DNA from: Penium margaritaceum
Lineage: Eukaryota > Streptophyta > Zygnematophyceae > Desmidiales > Peniaceae
Length of the DNA stretch: 64,000 nucleotides
NCBI GenBank assembly: GCA_023375785.1
Contig: SZWC01001186.1
Span: 98,562-162,561, forward strand
Direction: 5' to 3'
In this document: positions 44,054-57,180 of the stretch, piece by piece
Numbering within the stretch: position 1 is the stretch's first letter
Layout: every line of letters starts with the position of its first letter
Notes under the pieces: model-generated
What the model was told of the DNA's origin: nothing
What the model saw: only the letters and a program-made list of their open reading frames with translations
Databases searched by the model: none
Made by a program: the position numbers and the translations under genes

Positions 44054-45400
44054 TGTAAAAAATTTGGAACTTTGTTCATTTGTACCAAAAAAATTGTTTT
44101 CTTATCCTCTTCCAGGATTCAGGCTACATTCTTTTTAGTACATGGCATTGATTTCCACAACCTTGTCCTTGCTCATCTATTTCTGTAAATCAGGCATCAT
44201 TTGTCTCCAGGCCTGTCCAACTAGAGCATGGCCGTCACCATAGATGATGATGTCTTGTTTTTGTACCTGTTGAATTTTTTTCTACATACACCATGCCAAT
44301 GGCTAATCAAAACTACAATAACACATAGCATATGTATCCTGTTGGTGAATAGTATGAAGATAATAAAAAATTTTAATGCATGGTATCTCAAATTATCATA
44401 CCGGTGAGCGACTGGGTGGTATGAAGCGTCTCAGAGATGGCTGTGTGACACTTCTGTTAAATGTTGCCTGAATAACTTGGTCCACTTTGCAATGCACATC
44501 ATCAATCAAAATGGCATAGGATTGGCCCATTTTCTAGTTCATAGTGCAGTCTTGACCAAGTGTTGTGATGAGTGCCCACATGTTGTTGTTAGATGCTAGT
44601 AGATTGAATTTGTTACGAGATCTTCTATCATGAATGGTCGTGTTCATCTCATACCGATCTCTTGTAATTGATGTACCTGTGTCATAGATGTCATGAAAAA
44701 ACTACCTCTCAATATTCCAGTGTTTGAATGTATTTTTGCAAGCTATAGTGCCTGAGCTCCCAGTTCCATTCCGAGTTGGACATAGCAAACTTTCTATGAA
44801 AAAAAATCCTTGCACTCTGGATGAGACACCTCGGCCAGGGAATGCACCGCAACCACTGCTGTGATGCCAGAGAGCCTTATTTGCTCCTATCACCTGCAAA
44901 GATGTGTATTTGGAAAGGGTCAAGAGGTCACTGGCATGTTAACCAACCCACAATTACAATCCTCCATGACCCACAGTCAAACATTCCACATGTACATCAA
45001 AGAAGCGCAATCGCCGCAAAGTAGTAAGTGTGCCAGAAAAAGGCACACCACCATCTCAAGCGCTTCATGAAAAAAAGCAGTGAGGCGTGTCACGAGCCTG
45101 AAACAGACCAAAACCATCCACAACTGCCTTGAACACCCCGTTGCCGAGTGCTTTCGTGTGAAAGTCTGCACCTTGCTGATGTGTGTCAACCCAAAAGACC
45201 TATACATTTCCTTATGCAATGCACTCATGGACAAAAAGATGCTCAATGATCATGTAGTTTGTGTTTGAATGGTGCTCAACAATTTCCTTTCAGCTTTGGT
45301 TCTTGTAGCGCAGAGTGATGGAGCAGATGGACACAGAGTTGCTATAGCAAAAAAAAAAGGCCACATTTTCTCATGTGTACCTGCGCTGAGTATGGCATGC
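44054..45400. other. AT-rich region, possibly containing the remnant 3' LTR of the second copia
   Basis: No gene. A ~65-bp stretch at about 44894-44960 (AAAGGGTCAAGAGGTCACTG and flanks) resembles 52846-52910 in the same orientation. That could be the last trace of an LTR pair or an unrelated dispersed repeat. Confidence 0.35.
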
Positions 45401-45539
45401 TTGACTTTTCTTGATGTGTGCACCATACACTCCTAATATCCACACTTTCACAAGATGGGCACCCCACCAACAAGCAGTGTGCAATGCTGATAATCACATT
45501 CAATCTCCATGCCTAGGAAGAGGCAAGCTGGGCCAAGGT

Positions 45540-46200
45540 CCTTCATTTTCTATTTGGATGGCATGCACAACTTGACTTTACTGAAAAATGGTGAGATTGG
45601 GTGAGGCAATGAGGAGATCATTGACATAGACAAGGATGGCCAAAAATGCCTTAGACAGTGTGCTCAAAAAGAGTATTGGATCAACTATATTATGAGAATA
45701 GCCACCCTTTTCTGGGGTGGATGTTCTCCATGTTCCAAAACCGTATTGACTAATTGAGGCCGTACAACACCTTGTACAGTTGTAAGACCTTACTCATCCC
45801 ATCAGTCAGTCCAGGTAGCTATACTACTTAACTTTTTTCATCAAGACATCTATGCGAAAACATGTTGTTGGCATCCACCTGTTCTAGCTCCCAATCATGC
45901 TGACAAATAGACTCAGTAGTGTACTTGGAGTAGCATGTTGCCCAACTGGAGAGAACATCTCATCATCAGACAAGCCTTGTAAAGATCAACCTTTTCGTTA
46001 GGCTTCAGCTTTTGCCAAAGAGCATGTGGTGTTGAGACAGCCTCACAACTGCTTAACAAGTCAACCAACTCATAGACCTCATGCTCCTTGAGGAGTTTTA
46101 GCTCCTACTGAATGGCCGTCTCTAAAAGATCAGCATCAGATGCCTCTCAAGCCTTGCAAACTGTGGTCAGGTTTGGTGGAAGTGTAGATTGGCCATTGAT
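45540..46200 (-). pseudogene. Second copia: reverse transcriptase remnant
   Basis: Minus-strand sequence encodes the active-site strand VYVNDLLIAS, followed by a MKDLGPA-like string, and upstream the QKLKPNEK-type N-terminal fingers. Too decayed for a continuous reading. Confidence 0.7.
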
Positions 46201-47229
46201 ATTGAAGGAGATAGTGACAAAGCCAGAGACAGAGGCATCAAGGGATTTGTGGAAATCATGACTAACAAGAGTGTACCCCACTCCAAATATGGATTGAATC
46301 ACACTAATTACAAGTCTAAGTGAGTCAGAACCACTAGGTCAAGTGAAGGAACATGCTGTGGAGGATGATGAACCCGACCACGTCGTTGTGAGGACTGAGT
46401 GCTCACCTGTTAAGGAAGAAAGCGAAGTCTCCTCACACACACATCCGGCTCTGGGCCAAAAACTGGTGCTGCGATGTGTGACTCGTTAGGCAACTCCAGG
46501 CCATCAATAGGTGCCATGCTCTTGGGCCGAAGAGGAGGTGCTGGTGCTAAAGTGGAGGCAGATGATGGGGAGATGCGACAATAGTGGACCCCGATTTCAA
46601 GGGAATAGAGAACATGGATGACCCTGGGGACCCCGAAGACAAATTAAATGTGTAAGAGATGGATAGAGTGCCTGAATGAAGTGTTCTCAGAGACTCAATT
46701 GAATCAGTTTCGGACGAGGGTGTCGCTGGTGTGTCCAGACCAGCAGGGACATGAGTGAAAATGGGTGTATACACAGGCTCCTGGAGACTGGAGACTAAGG
46801 CAGATCCATCTCATCCTAGCCAAAAAAGGGAGGAGAGAGAAGAGCGAGAAGAGATGTGAGACATTTCACAAAAAAAACTCCTCAAGGAACAGAACGTCAC
46901 CTGACTTGATGACGTGAAACCGGTCAACATCCAAGAAATGCCATGCTTTGGATATTGCAAAGATGCCTAAGAAGGTGTAAAGGCGGGCACAAGGGGGAGA
47001 GTTTTTCCATTGTAACGATCATCAAGCAACCAGAAAGCAGCAACATAATTCCACAATCAATCAAGATGCACTTCATTTGGACAGCCAACCAATGTTCGAA
47101 TGGTGTGATATGGCTTGGGAGTGTACAGTCAGAGACATATTTCTACGCCTACATCATGTAGGACATGAACTTACAGGAGAATAGGGGAGAAAGGCTAGAC
47201 GCAGAGAGGAGGATGTGGAAATCATTGAC

Positions 47230-48050
47230 AATTACATGGTTTGAACGGTTACACACTCTGATCTTCTTGGGTATGTAAGGAGTAGAGGGTTCGAGACACA
47301 CGCCACAATTAGACAGGAATCATGCTTTTGGCTCCACAAACTCTCCACCATGGCCAAAGGGAAAGGTGTAGAGGCAACGACCACAGGCAAGCGTGGCCTG
47401 GGACAACTAGGAGACAATTATAGAGCAAACATCTCTCGTATGACGAAGAGCAAGAAATCCACCACATACAAGAGTATTCATCAATGATGCAAAGAACATA
47501 CTGACGCAGACCGCCCAGGATGTCATGAGCCAAGGAATCCATGATATCCGCATGAGGAGAAGGTGTTCAAGGGTATGAGAGGTGGGAGTGTCAGAAGTCA
47601 AGAGGGGGGTATGATGCATTTCTTCCTCTGCACATTTGACATAATCAGTGGAACCAAGGACGGTAGCATCCAGGCAGGTCATGGGTTGTGTGCACGGAAA
47701 TCGATCAGTCACAACAGTATGAAACTGGTAAAGGTGGTGTTGAAACAGTTGTGCAAATTCAGGGGAGAGAGAGTGTGTAACGTGGTCATTTACAATAGTG
47801 GAAGGTGCAAGGGAAAGGGAGGGGAAACCAAAAAAAGGTCTCGGATATTGTAAAAAACAAGACACAACTTAACTGGAAGAAGCTGGCCAGAGCCAGTGTG
47901 CAGAGAGCCACGTGGCCAATGGAGACAAACGAGGCATGACAGGAAGACATGTGATGGGTGGCCTCAGAATCCAGTATCCAAAAGCCACCTGAGATGCAAA
48001 TGGTGGGTGAAACACCACGCACTAAAACAGTGGTAGAGCAGGGAGGCAAC
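47230..48050 (-). pseudogene. Second copia: protease-integrase remnant
   Basis: WILDSEATHHMSSCHASFVSIG is the aspartic-protease box with its downstream context, and DILGGLRQYVLCIIDEYSCMWW is the integrase D box. They lie in the right order and spacing for copia. Confidence 0.72.
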
Positions 48051-49395
48051 CACTAACAACAAGTAGCAAGACAACAAAGCAGGCAAAAATACTTCCAATC
48101 CTCAATCCATGGGACATCCACATGATAAGTACCCCACACCTCCCGAGAGGAAGGGATACAAAGGGCATGATCTGACTCATATGAAAGTTATCCATAACAA
48201 TCCTAGGCACTCTGAACTCCTTGATCATGAAGATGACTCTAGTGGAAGAGATGTGACAGAGCAGCGTCGAAGTGATGGTCATCCTCAGGGGGGTCATGGG
48301 TGATGACAACGCATGAGGAGGAACAATGCTGCGATGAATCAGAAGGAAATGATGATAGTAGGGAGCAGGGTCAAGACGTGGGGCTGTAGAAGGTAGGGAC
48401 GCCAAACGCAAGAGGCTAAATCAAAGGGTGTGGGGTTGGATTCTCTGATGGGCTGGTGCTGTAGGCAGCTGCAACGGTGGTGATGGGACCAGGGTGACTA
48501 AATCATTCAAAGGAGGTAGTGGCACGAGACGCACCACTACCACTACCAAAGGAACATTCCCAGTATGCATGCATGGGAGAAGTGATACGAGCATCATTAG
48601 GTGGTGAGATGCATTTCAAGGCAGAATACCTAGAGGTTTCACAGTTCCAAAGCATAACATTGTAGGAAGACGGGGTGGAAGAAGAGGATGATGGTGAAGT
48701 CTTACCCTTTCCATGACCACCATTGGAACACTTGTTGTGGCCTCCACCCTTACCTTTGCCATGCCCCTTGCCCTCCCTTCCTTGTGGAGAACAACGAGGA
48801 GGGAAGCGTCAAATAAGATACAGAGGGATGAAGGCAGGTCGCGGTAACACAACAGCAGTTGTCGTAGTAATAGTAGCACAATGATTTAGTTTCCTTTGAA
48901 AATGCAGTGTACAAGCCAGTGAGGTTTTGTAGTGTGAATTCCCAAAGGAAACTGATACTCAGTGAGTAATTTTAGAAAAACAGGCTCATGAGCTTGAAGC
49001 TTGAGCTCAAAAGCCTATACCTCACAAAAGATGTTGGAGGGTTTAGAAATGAGGCCGTTGACAATGGAAAGAAGGGCGTAGAGTTGGTTATGTACTGGGG
49101 GTCCAAGATGATGTAAAAATTTGATACTTTGAGCGGAGTAAGCATCGGAAGTGTCGTCAGCACGCATTGTAGGCTGGTTGGATTGGACAATAAGGACACT
49201 CTCAGCACCACATCTGATACCAGTTTTGCAATGCCAGATGAACACATAGGAATCCACAAGTTCTGCAGTAGTGTAACATACATTGTAAGCATTCTAGGAG
49301 TTGATCCTACCAACGAGATCATCTCCCTCCCAGTTATGTAGGGACTAACAACGCGAGCCGACTCTGAAGCATTAGGAAAAACAGTAGTACAATAG

Positions 49396-49408
49396 AGGGA
49401 TTGGGTAT
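49396..49408. repeat. SINE target-site duplication, left
   Basis: AGGGATTGGGTAT, exactly repeated at 49501-49513 after the A-tail. Confidence 0.9.
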
Positions 49409-49500
49409 TCACCAAGGTAACCGCTTCCGGAAGGGAGCCCGGTGGGAGGGATTTTCTGCCTGGACCATCTTAAAAACCAAAAAAAAAAAAAAAAAAAAAA
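49409..49500 (+). mobile_element. Short retroposon (SINE or 5'-truncated), 92 bp with A-tail
   Basis: The body TCACCAAGGTAACCGCTTCC ... CTGGACCATCTTAAAAACC is followed by ~22 A (49479-49500) and flanked by a perfect 13-bp target duplication. A poly-A tail plus a >10-bp duplication is the hallmark of LINE-machinery retroposition. The body is too short to show tRNA A and B boxes clearly, so it may be a SINE 3' part or a truncated copy. It sits in the decayed gag region of the second copia, so it is younger than that element. The perfect duplication argues that it is fairly recent. Confidence 0.85.
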
Positions 49501-50297
49501 AGGGATTGGGTATGATTGTACTCCCAGAGCTGCTCATCTTGAGCCTGAGCAGTTAAGAATCCCTCATGGTAAGAGAATAAGAGACAAGGGGTTAAGTGAG
49601 GGGATGCTGTCTCAAAATTACGTGGATGTTGGGGGGCCAAGAAGAGGGCGTTGGCTGCTACAGTTCCAGCTGCAAATGCTGTTGTGATTGGATCAGAATG
49701 AGAAGAAATGGATCCAGAGGTAGATGATGTGGAAGCCGGGGTGGTAGCAAAGGCACTAAAAATACCAACGATAGAAAAAGCGACAAGCTGAGTGGAGGGA
49801 GGGCTGGAGGTGATTCAGGACAGGATTTGGAACATGATCTTCAAATGTGTTCAGATTTCCTTGTTCTCGACACAAGCATTTTTCAGCTGTGTGCTAGGTG
49901 GTGAGCGCTTCTTAATGTGGAGTGCGTTCATGCTGAAGCTCCACTTTTTGTGCACCATACTGTGCATTGTCAACAAGCATTATGAAGATCTGTCACACTG
50001 TAAGAAAACATTTGCAGACTTTCTCCTTGTCCAGTGTGCGTAAGAGAATGGGAAATGGAAGAGCTGCACTTAGTGTTGCACTGCAAGGCAACCAACACCA
50101 ACACCCAAAGCCCTCCACACACACGAGCAAAAGGGAGTTCATGGATAAGGCAGGAGGAAAGTTGCTGACAGAGACCCTCACCCATCCTAATGGAAAAGAA
50201 TGAACAGTGGTAAAAGGGCAGCCATTGCTGACACTGCATGCACGGCAACTGTGGATGCAGATGATACAAGGAGACATGCGAATTCTGTGAGAGCAGC

Positions 50298-50300
<3 letters not shown>

Positions 50301-50360
<60 letters not shown>
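50301..50360. repeat. (GA)30 microsatellite
   Basis: Sixty bases of uninterrupted AG/GA within the second copia remnant. It produces spurious Glu/Arg and Ser/Leu reading frames. Confidence 0.97.
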
Positions 50361-50365
<5 letters not shown>

Positions 50366-50899
50366 CTGTAACTTTCAAGAAGAGGAAGACGACTTGTGTG
50401 GTCAATGAAGCTGATGCAGACAACGTTGCCTGAGCAGTGCATGCACGGATGGAAGTGACAGCACCAGTAAGAGTTGTGACTATTCTTGCTTCTGCATAGG
50501 CAACAGTGTCATCCATAGCGGCAACCTAGGTATCTATATTGACAGTAGATGCAACGACAGGCCATGTAGATAAATCTTTGGAGGTGTAAGCCTCAATGGC
50601 CTGACTCGTGGCAATGAGGTTGATGCACGAGCACTGTGTTAAGTTGCTGGGAAGGTAGAGGATAGCAGCACTATAATCCATTGAGACCTCAAGAACAGAG
50701 GAGATGTTAGAAGATGAAGACAATGCACACAGTATAGTGCAAGAATCGGTTCGAGGAGATGCACTTGAAACTTCAGGAGAGAGACGTGCCATAACGGAGT
50801 GGATGGAAGGTCCTCCATTCACGCCACTAACTGTAGCTCAAAAACACTATCGGTTAGTCCTAAAGGCAATTGATGGGCAAGCAGGTGTTGGATGAGGCC

Positions 50900-52230
50900 G
50901 GCCACCACACGGCAGACTCGTTGGTGGCACGTCTTGTCATATTAGTGAGTTGTGCAATGCCCTTTGGCACCCTCGGTAGTATGTTGAGTCCTCATGCACG
51001 TATGCTCTCCCCGGTTATACTCTTCTCTTAAGTAGAAAACAGTTCTCCTTTGATGTTGATGCATCCACCGCTCATGCTCCAGATTATCCTTGTGGAGTGT
51101 GAGCTTGTTGACAAAGTAGTTTTCCTCCCGGGCATCCATGGATAATGCAAGAATTAGCTTTGTAGCTGGTGTTGATGCTAGTGTGGCGGGTGAACAACCC
51201 CAAGAGCTGTTATAATAGAGTCAATTGCTATGGCTACTACTGGTGCTTTTACTATAGTTGGTAATGCCCGTGGCAAAACCAGTAGTATCAACACTATTTG
51301 GTTGTATCTACACTAGTTGGATATCGACACTAGTTAGTAGCATCAACACTAGTTGGCTAGAGCAATGAAAAAACTGATGATAGCATTGTCGCCTTTAAAC
51401 GCAACAACACTTTGTATGGTTGTTGCCACTGGCGAAGAAGACAGCCCGTGAAACCCAACCGGCACCGTTAAGATGTGACTGACCACTACTACTGGGTGCT
51501 AGAGCTGTCGACATTGACACCAATGCTGATGTCTGCCACTGGCTATTCTTGGTTTCTCCAAGTAGTGTGGATGTCATCAGCTGCCACTGGCAATGCAAGC
51601 AGTTGCTGCCAAAGACTACCACTTTTGTTGGATTGTGCAGATGCTGGAGATGCAGACATTGCCGCTACCATGAACGGATGTTGACAGCTATGAAGGAAGG
51701 CGACCCCTATTGATGTTGGCGTTGACCGTTGTTGCCTCCTTGGTGCTCCAACAATAGCTTAGTGATGCTTTTATCACTAGTGGCATAGGAAAGGACTATT
51801 TCTTGTCCCCGCTGTGACCTGGAGACTACCACCAGCTTCTCACTGGTACATTTACTCAGTTGCTGGTGGTAGCTACAATTGCTCCAATAGGGACTTGCAG
51901 TCTCTGTTGGTGCTCGTTGCTAGAAACCATTTCCAGCAATGGTTTCCAATTGTTCAAGTTGGCTCTCCATGCCCATAAAGGTTGCTGCTGCTAGGTGTTA
52001 CAACTCTAGACAAACAATGACAACGGCATTTTTCTTTTAGAACTACAACTACAGCCATGTAGTCTTAGCGTCAGCTCGGAAACATGTCAAAAGGAGAGCC
52101 CAAAATGGCTGCCACTAATGTGGAACGGATGTAGTAGTGTGATGCTTGTGGTGGCTGCAGTGGGTGCCACAAGGAGGACAAGGATTAATGTGGAGAAGTC
52201 AACACTTCAATGATTTGTGATGTTTCACTA
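50900..52230 (-). other. Leader region of the second copia, triplet-rich
   Basis: Degenerate GCT/GTT/ACT-type triplets (for example about 51225-51360 and 51780-52000), with ACTAGTTGG-type phrases repeated at about 51300-51355. Its position, between the primer-binding remnant and gag, matches the CAG/CAA-rich leader of the first copia. Confidence 0.45.
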
Positions 52231-52244
52231 TTGCTTCGATACCA
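52231..52244 (-). other. Primer-binding-site remnant of the second copia
   Basis: Minus strand TGGTATCGAAGCAA, close to the initiator-tRNA complement TGGTATCAGAGC. It marks where the 5' LTR should begin, to the right. Confidence 0.65.
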
Positions 52245-53560
52245 GTAGGTAATAGAAACAAACAATCCTAGGTGTATTGAGTAGCTCGTGGACATAAGAA
52301 ATGTGAGGGATCATAGACTCCATGGATTGGAGAGATGAGCATCCAACGACTTCAAAAGACACGACAACAATAAGTGAAGCAAATGATAGTGGTTTATCAT
52401 ACCGGTCAATCGAACCACCCATGCGACCTCCTTGCAAGGGGGATCGCTGCAACCCTGAGGTTGAACCTGACCGGCGAGCAGCATGCCAACAAAGACTTTT
52501 TCAAACAGCAGGAAAACCTAAGAGGTAGTCCGTGAGGGATCAGCAACCCGAGTACACACAGGCAACAAATCACGATGGCACATCTAAGAAACACATATCC
52601 ACGTTGACCATAAGTGTATGCGAGTGCATGTCACCACTTTGACATTCATTGTGCAATCACATTATTTGTAGACATGTCATAGATGATGCAGCTCACAAAC
52701 TCTATGTGATATTCTAGGTTGGATGTAGAAGAAGCTACTATACAAGTAAATCTCTTATGTTCTATTTGAGACACCTCTTGTACGTAATCCACTGTACGAC
52801 TACTATCTCGACGTCTGAGAGCTCCTTTTGTGTGAAAAAACTGTCACCATCATAGATGTGTGTGTGGACAGAGTCAAGGGGTCACTTGCATGTTTACCTG
52901 TCCATAACAAGAGAGAGTTCTGTGATAAGAAGGAGATGAGACTTGAAACAGCCAATTGGAAGGAAAGGGTTGAACATGAATCATTAGATGCAAATATATA
53001 GCGACAAACAAGTTTACTTCTTTGAAAAGGGAAATGTCTTGTACAATTATGTTTGTAACAATTGCTTTAAATTTTGGGTAGTAAAATTTTACTTGGAGAT
53101 GGACACAAGTATGTTCTCAAATCTTCTCAATCATCACCAGGAATTTTTGGAGCCCGTTGATAACTTCATCGGAGAATGATGAAATTATCCACCCATTTGT
53201 TTTTGCACGATGGAACAGGTTGTGAGTGAAGGATCACATCGGTACAAAAGCATTAATGCACGGAACCTCATAAACGTATATCACGTGTGAAAATTGATCA
53301 GAAGCCTGTACATTGTTGTGCATTCCACAACATTCACGATTTCTCAAGGCATTAGACGTGATCAACCGTCCGACAACTTCATTGGGCACTAGAGTCGTGT
53401 CTGGCAAATTGAGGAGTGGAGACGGTTTTCTAAAGGTTAGGACAGGGGTGGCACGTTTTAAAAATGGCGAGGAGGACAAGGCCAATCTACCAAAAGATGG
53501 ACCTTTTGGTGCTTATTTCCTACATACTAAATGTTTGCTGGATTGAATCATCAACAGCGT
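52245..53560. other. Probable decayed LTR followed by unassigned sequence
   Basis: The first few hundred bases should be the 5' LTR of the second copia by position. No confident partner was found. A minus frame at 53234-53485 and a plus frame at 53313-53546 overlap and have no domain. Confidence 0.35.
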
Positions 53561-56500
53561 GTAACCTGAACCTGACTTTCCCAACAGGTGGGTGAGAACC
53601 ATTTGTCACCCTATCGAGCTCCCACACCACTTGTGCCATTCAGTTTACACAATTTGTTACCAACAAGGACCTAACAGTGCACCTTTTATTCATGGTCTTC
53701 AACTTCCCCTCGGTATCGTGGAAGCCGACCCAGGTGTTTAGATATCACCATTCATGGGCTGGTTCCCAGTTCACTAAACAAGAAGCCCTCACTCTCATCC
53801 TCATTGCTGATGAACAATTGTTCATTGACCTTCTTGCCAGGCCTAAATTCCTACCATACCAAATGTCCCTGCCAACACCCCCTTCGCCTAAAGTATACTC
53901 ATGCGATTCTTGCTCCCCACTCCCTTTGTCTTTCACATGAACTCAATTGGGAAGAACAATGTTTGAACGGGGCCTTCAACTTGTACTAGCAATGTTGAAG
54001 GCCATGTTCAAGCATTGTTCTTCCTAGCTGAGATCAACCCATGTTGCAAATTCACCCATCTCCCAACCAACCATTGCAACCGTCATGTCATGACTAAAAT
54101 CTTACTCCGCTCTCTATCAATTGCCCACAAAATGCTCAAAATGGACCTTGACTAGCAATGGCTCTGTACTTTCTCCCATATCGATGAAACCACCGAACAT
54201 TGCTTCCTCCCCTGTGATGTGCTTTCAGACCCCACAAACCAATGCACCAAATTTTTGATAAAAAACAATTCCTAACCAAGCACCAGAACTGATAGACATC
54301 CTCATTACCCCTCTTTAACCTTTGATCTGCATCTGAGCATGGGTAGTGCTTTGTTCCACACTCTTCCATTTCATATGGCCCGAAAGCTATAATTAACTGC
54401 AACCCTCTCCATTCGCAAAGTTTATCCCTACCTTCCCCCTTACCATAGAAAGCCATAGATGGCTAATCTACTCTCAATTCACGTCCTGAAGAAACCAAGT
54501 TTTCTGTATTTGTCTACACTTCTTCGAGTTTGATTTATTTGGCCCTGTCGGCATTCTCAACATTCTCATTCTCGATGACTTGCTTTCAATGAAGACGCTC
54601 CTCAACCTTTGGTAGAAAAATTCCTCTTTATAATCATTCCCTGTATAGTACATTCATTTGGGGAGTTGGGTTCAACCTCTGGTCATCTTTTTGTGCCTGT
54701 TTAGCCCCCCACCCTCCCCCACCCCCGCCGCCTCCGGTGGTTATGACCAAGGGGAAACAAATCTTCCCCTATCCCAAAGAAGGAAAGATATCAAGTGTGG
54801 GCCTCAAATCATATCAAGTCGATTTGCTTGCCCCATGGGCCTTTGCAACTTTCCTTGTAAAGCAATAGCTTTACTTCTTGCAAGCATCTTCAGCTTTAAC
54901 CGTTTTTTTCTAAGTAGCCCAACCTTTGCTGATTCCCTACGTAAAAAAGATCCCAAGGGGGCCGGTTTTGATCTGCGGACTTGTCGCGATACTAAGGTTG
55001 CCCCCCGCCGCAGTCAATCACGACCAGGTGGGGACGAACAAAACATTACACCATTGATAAACAAGGGCTATATGTCTGCAACCCTAGAACGCCTTGGCAT
55101 CCTCCGACACTTCATCCACTGGATAAAACTACTACATTCACATACCCCAACACGGTTCCTCATCAACGGGCATTTCACCTCACCAATTACCACTCGGTCG
55201 TAGGACAAGGCTGTCGAAACACCACTTCTCTTCATCTGTGCCATGAAACCTACAATGGAATTCTTTTTCTACACCATCCCCACATCCGCAAGAAAAGTGT
55301 GGGAGATGCAGAAGACACCAACATCACCCTCTGTTTGCAACAAGAAGTCCATGCTGGTGGGAGATGCCCTCGCACCTGCGCTCCATATACAGGCCTTGGC
55401 ATCAATCACCGCAAAACCCACCTTATCCCCATAGGCACCCACATACCACTATTGGACCAATCACCCCTCTTGACTCTGTAAGCCCCAATTAGTGTCCTTG
55501 GGCACATCTTCCTCCCGACCTTAGATCCATAAAACACGTGGACTCGGAATATGCGAAGACTCCAAGCGTCCATCGCGTATTAGAAGAAATTCAAAGTCTT
55601 CATCCACACCAAAGCGATTGCAATCAATGCCTTCCTTAACTCAAAGTTCCTCTACTATAGCTATGTTTGCCTGCCGACACCAATATATCTTCAACAAATA
55701 AACTTTTTCTTGCATCACTTCCTCTCCTCTTACTTCCATTAGGATTGAACTTGTCGTGACCTTCAGTTATACTCACTGGCATTGGTAGTGACTCCGTCCG
55801 CAAGGGGAGGTTCAGGGGTTCAATGGCCTATGGATCCACCACTTCCTCGAGCCTGGTGAAGCCCAATGGAAGCACACACTTGTCTTGTCACAACCACTCC
55901 CCATAAATGGACACTTTCCCTATCACATTGCGCCATCCTACGTCTCAACCTACCCACTCTCGACGAAGATTGGAAGATAGCGTCCAAACAGTTCATCCTC
56001 TCACCACGAGAGATACAAACAGCACGACCACTCTTTGAATAGCTATCCAAAGAATGTATTGTGTTGAACAAGTTCATCCTCAAAGACAAGAGCCAGCCAC
56101 TTGCCCTTCATTTTCAAGAGAGATGACTCCTCACCCAGGGAATCACCCTTGAGGACATCACTGCTTGAATGTTGTCATCTTGGTCTATTGTGCAACGACG
56201 GTCTGTTGCGGACATTGTCGGATCCATTCCGGTCTCTTGGAGATGCACCCTCCCCATATGACCCTCCTTCCTGCTAGCACACCCTCACACCCCATACTTC
56301 ACCATGAAAGACCTTGTCGACCTACCAATCAATATCATTTTCACTTCCCCCATTTAACCGTCTCCTCAACTGTCTCCCTTGAAGGGGATACCATTTAGTG
56401 TAATCTGTGTGCCCACCCTTGAGCCAGGGCATCTCATGTTTAGAGTAAGACCGCCATCCCAATCATCATATCCGTAGAGGGACAAATTATTTGCTCACTT

Positions 56501-57180
56501 GATCGCCCTACAATCCCATCATGTCATTTCTCACAGCGCCTTCTACCATTAACTCAGGCATACGACCGTCTTCTCTGACGACAGGATCTTCCTCCGTTAT
56601 ATAAGGCAAATTGGAAAGAGAAACTTCCCAACACATATTTTGATTGGCGTTCCATGCACACAAAACACTACTTGCCCTTGGATCTTTGAGCATGAGATTT
56701 CCAAACAAAAATTGTTTTCCAACCCATTCCAGTCACCCGACGCACCCGCTTCCATTAAAACAGGTTGAGTGCATGCCCATTTTGTGAAGAGGAAGGAACG
56801 ATTAAACATCGCGTCTCATTTTGTGTGCCAACTACAACCAATACTAGCCCGGACCCCAAAGATGCTAGTCTTCACCAGCATCCTTCCACACATCCCTCCC
56901 ACTACCCCGGCGTTACTCCTTGGCCATACCAAGCCTAAAGCATTCAACGTTGCTTGGACTATCTTCCGAGCTACCCTATTCCATCTTATCAGGGAAGACT
57001 GATGGACGACCCCGAATTCCTCTCCAGCAGCCAAAGAAATTTCAAAATTTAGCATGGCCTTCCAAATAAGAATATGTCCTGTATCCGACCTCCTCTTTAG
57101 AGTAAATCCAAAAAGCTCACGAGCAAAACTCAAATCCGTGGCTTTCATCTCCGAATACATAATCCATAATGAATAATTTC
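53560..57180 (+). mobile_element. LINE (L1-like non-LTR retrotransposon) remnant
   Basis: Plus-strand reverse-transcriptase sequence: ATLERLGILRHFIHWIKLLHSHTPTRFLINGHFTSPI (about 55074-55185), PLLFICAM (about 55223-55245), a degenerate F.DDT box (AEDTNITLCLQQ, about 55305-55340) and GLGINHRKTHLIPIG (about 55395-55440). Downstream, near 56774-56826, is the zinc-binding CPFCEEEGTIKHRVSFC (CX2C..H..C), typical of the C-terminal zf-RVT part of plant LINEs. The endonuclease half is not recognisable, and many stops and frame changes occur. A segment about 54700-55045 does not read as LINE protein and may be an insertion. Ends are approximate and no poly-A tail was recognised. Confidence 0.72.

Larger units (their letters stand above)
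48600..50900 (-). pseudogene. Second copia: gag-like region
   Basis: Includes a Gly/Lys/His-rich segment (GKGHGKGKGGGHNKCSNGGHGKGK, near 48690-48780) followed by a Ser tract, resembling the basic nucleocapsid part of gag. Upstream is a decayed helical region. It is interrupted by the SINE at 49409-49500. Confidence 0.5.
45400..52244 (-). mobile_element. Second Ty1/copia element, old and heavily broken
   Basis: Minus-strand remnants in copia order: gag-like sequence at the right, protease box (WILDSEATHHMS) near 48000, integrase near 47300-47600 (GGLRQYVLCIIDEYSCMWW), reverse transcriptase at about 45550-46200 with a VYV.DLLIAS active-site box, and decayed RNase H at the left. A primer-binding-site remnant lies at 52231-52244. 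Breaks are very numerous. LTRs could not be delimited; the left end is approximate. It is a different, older family member than the copia at 6-14 kb. Confidence 0.75.

Noticed and set aside
50200-50516. Glu/Arg-rich and Ser/Leu-rich frames
   Set aside because: Produced by the (GA)30 microsatellite.
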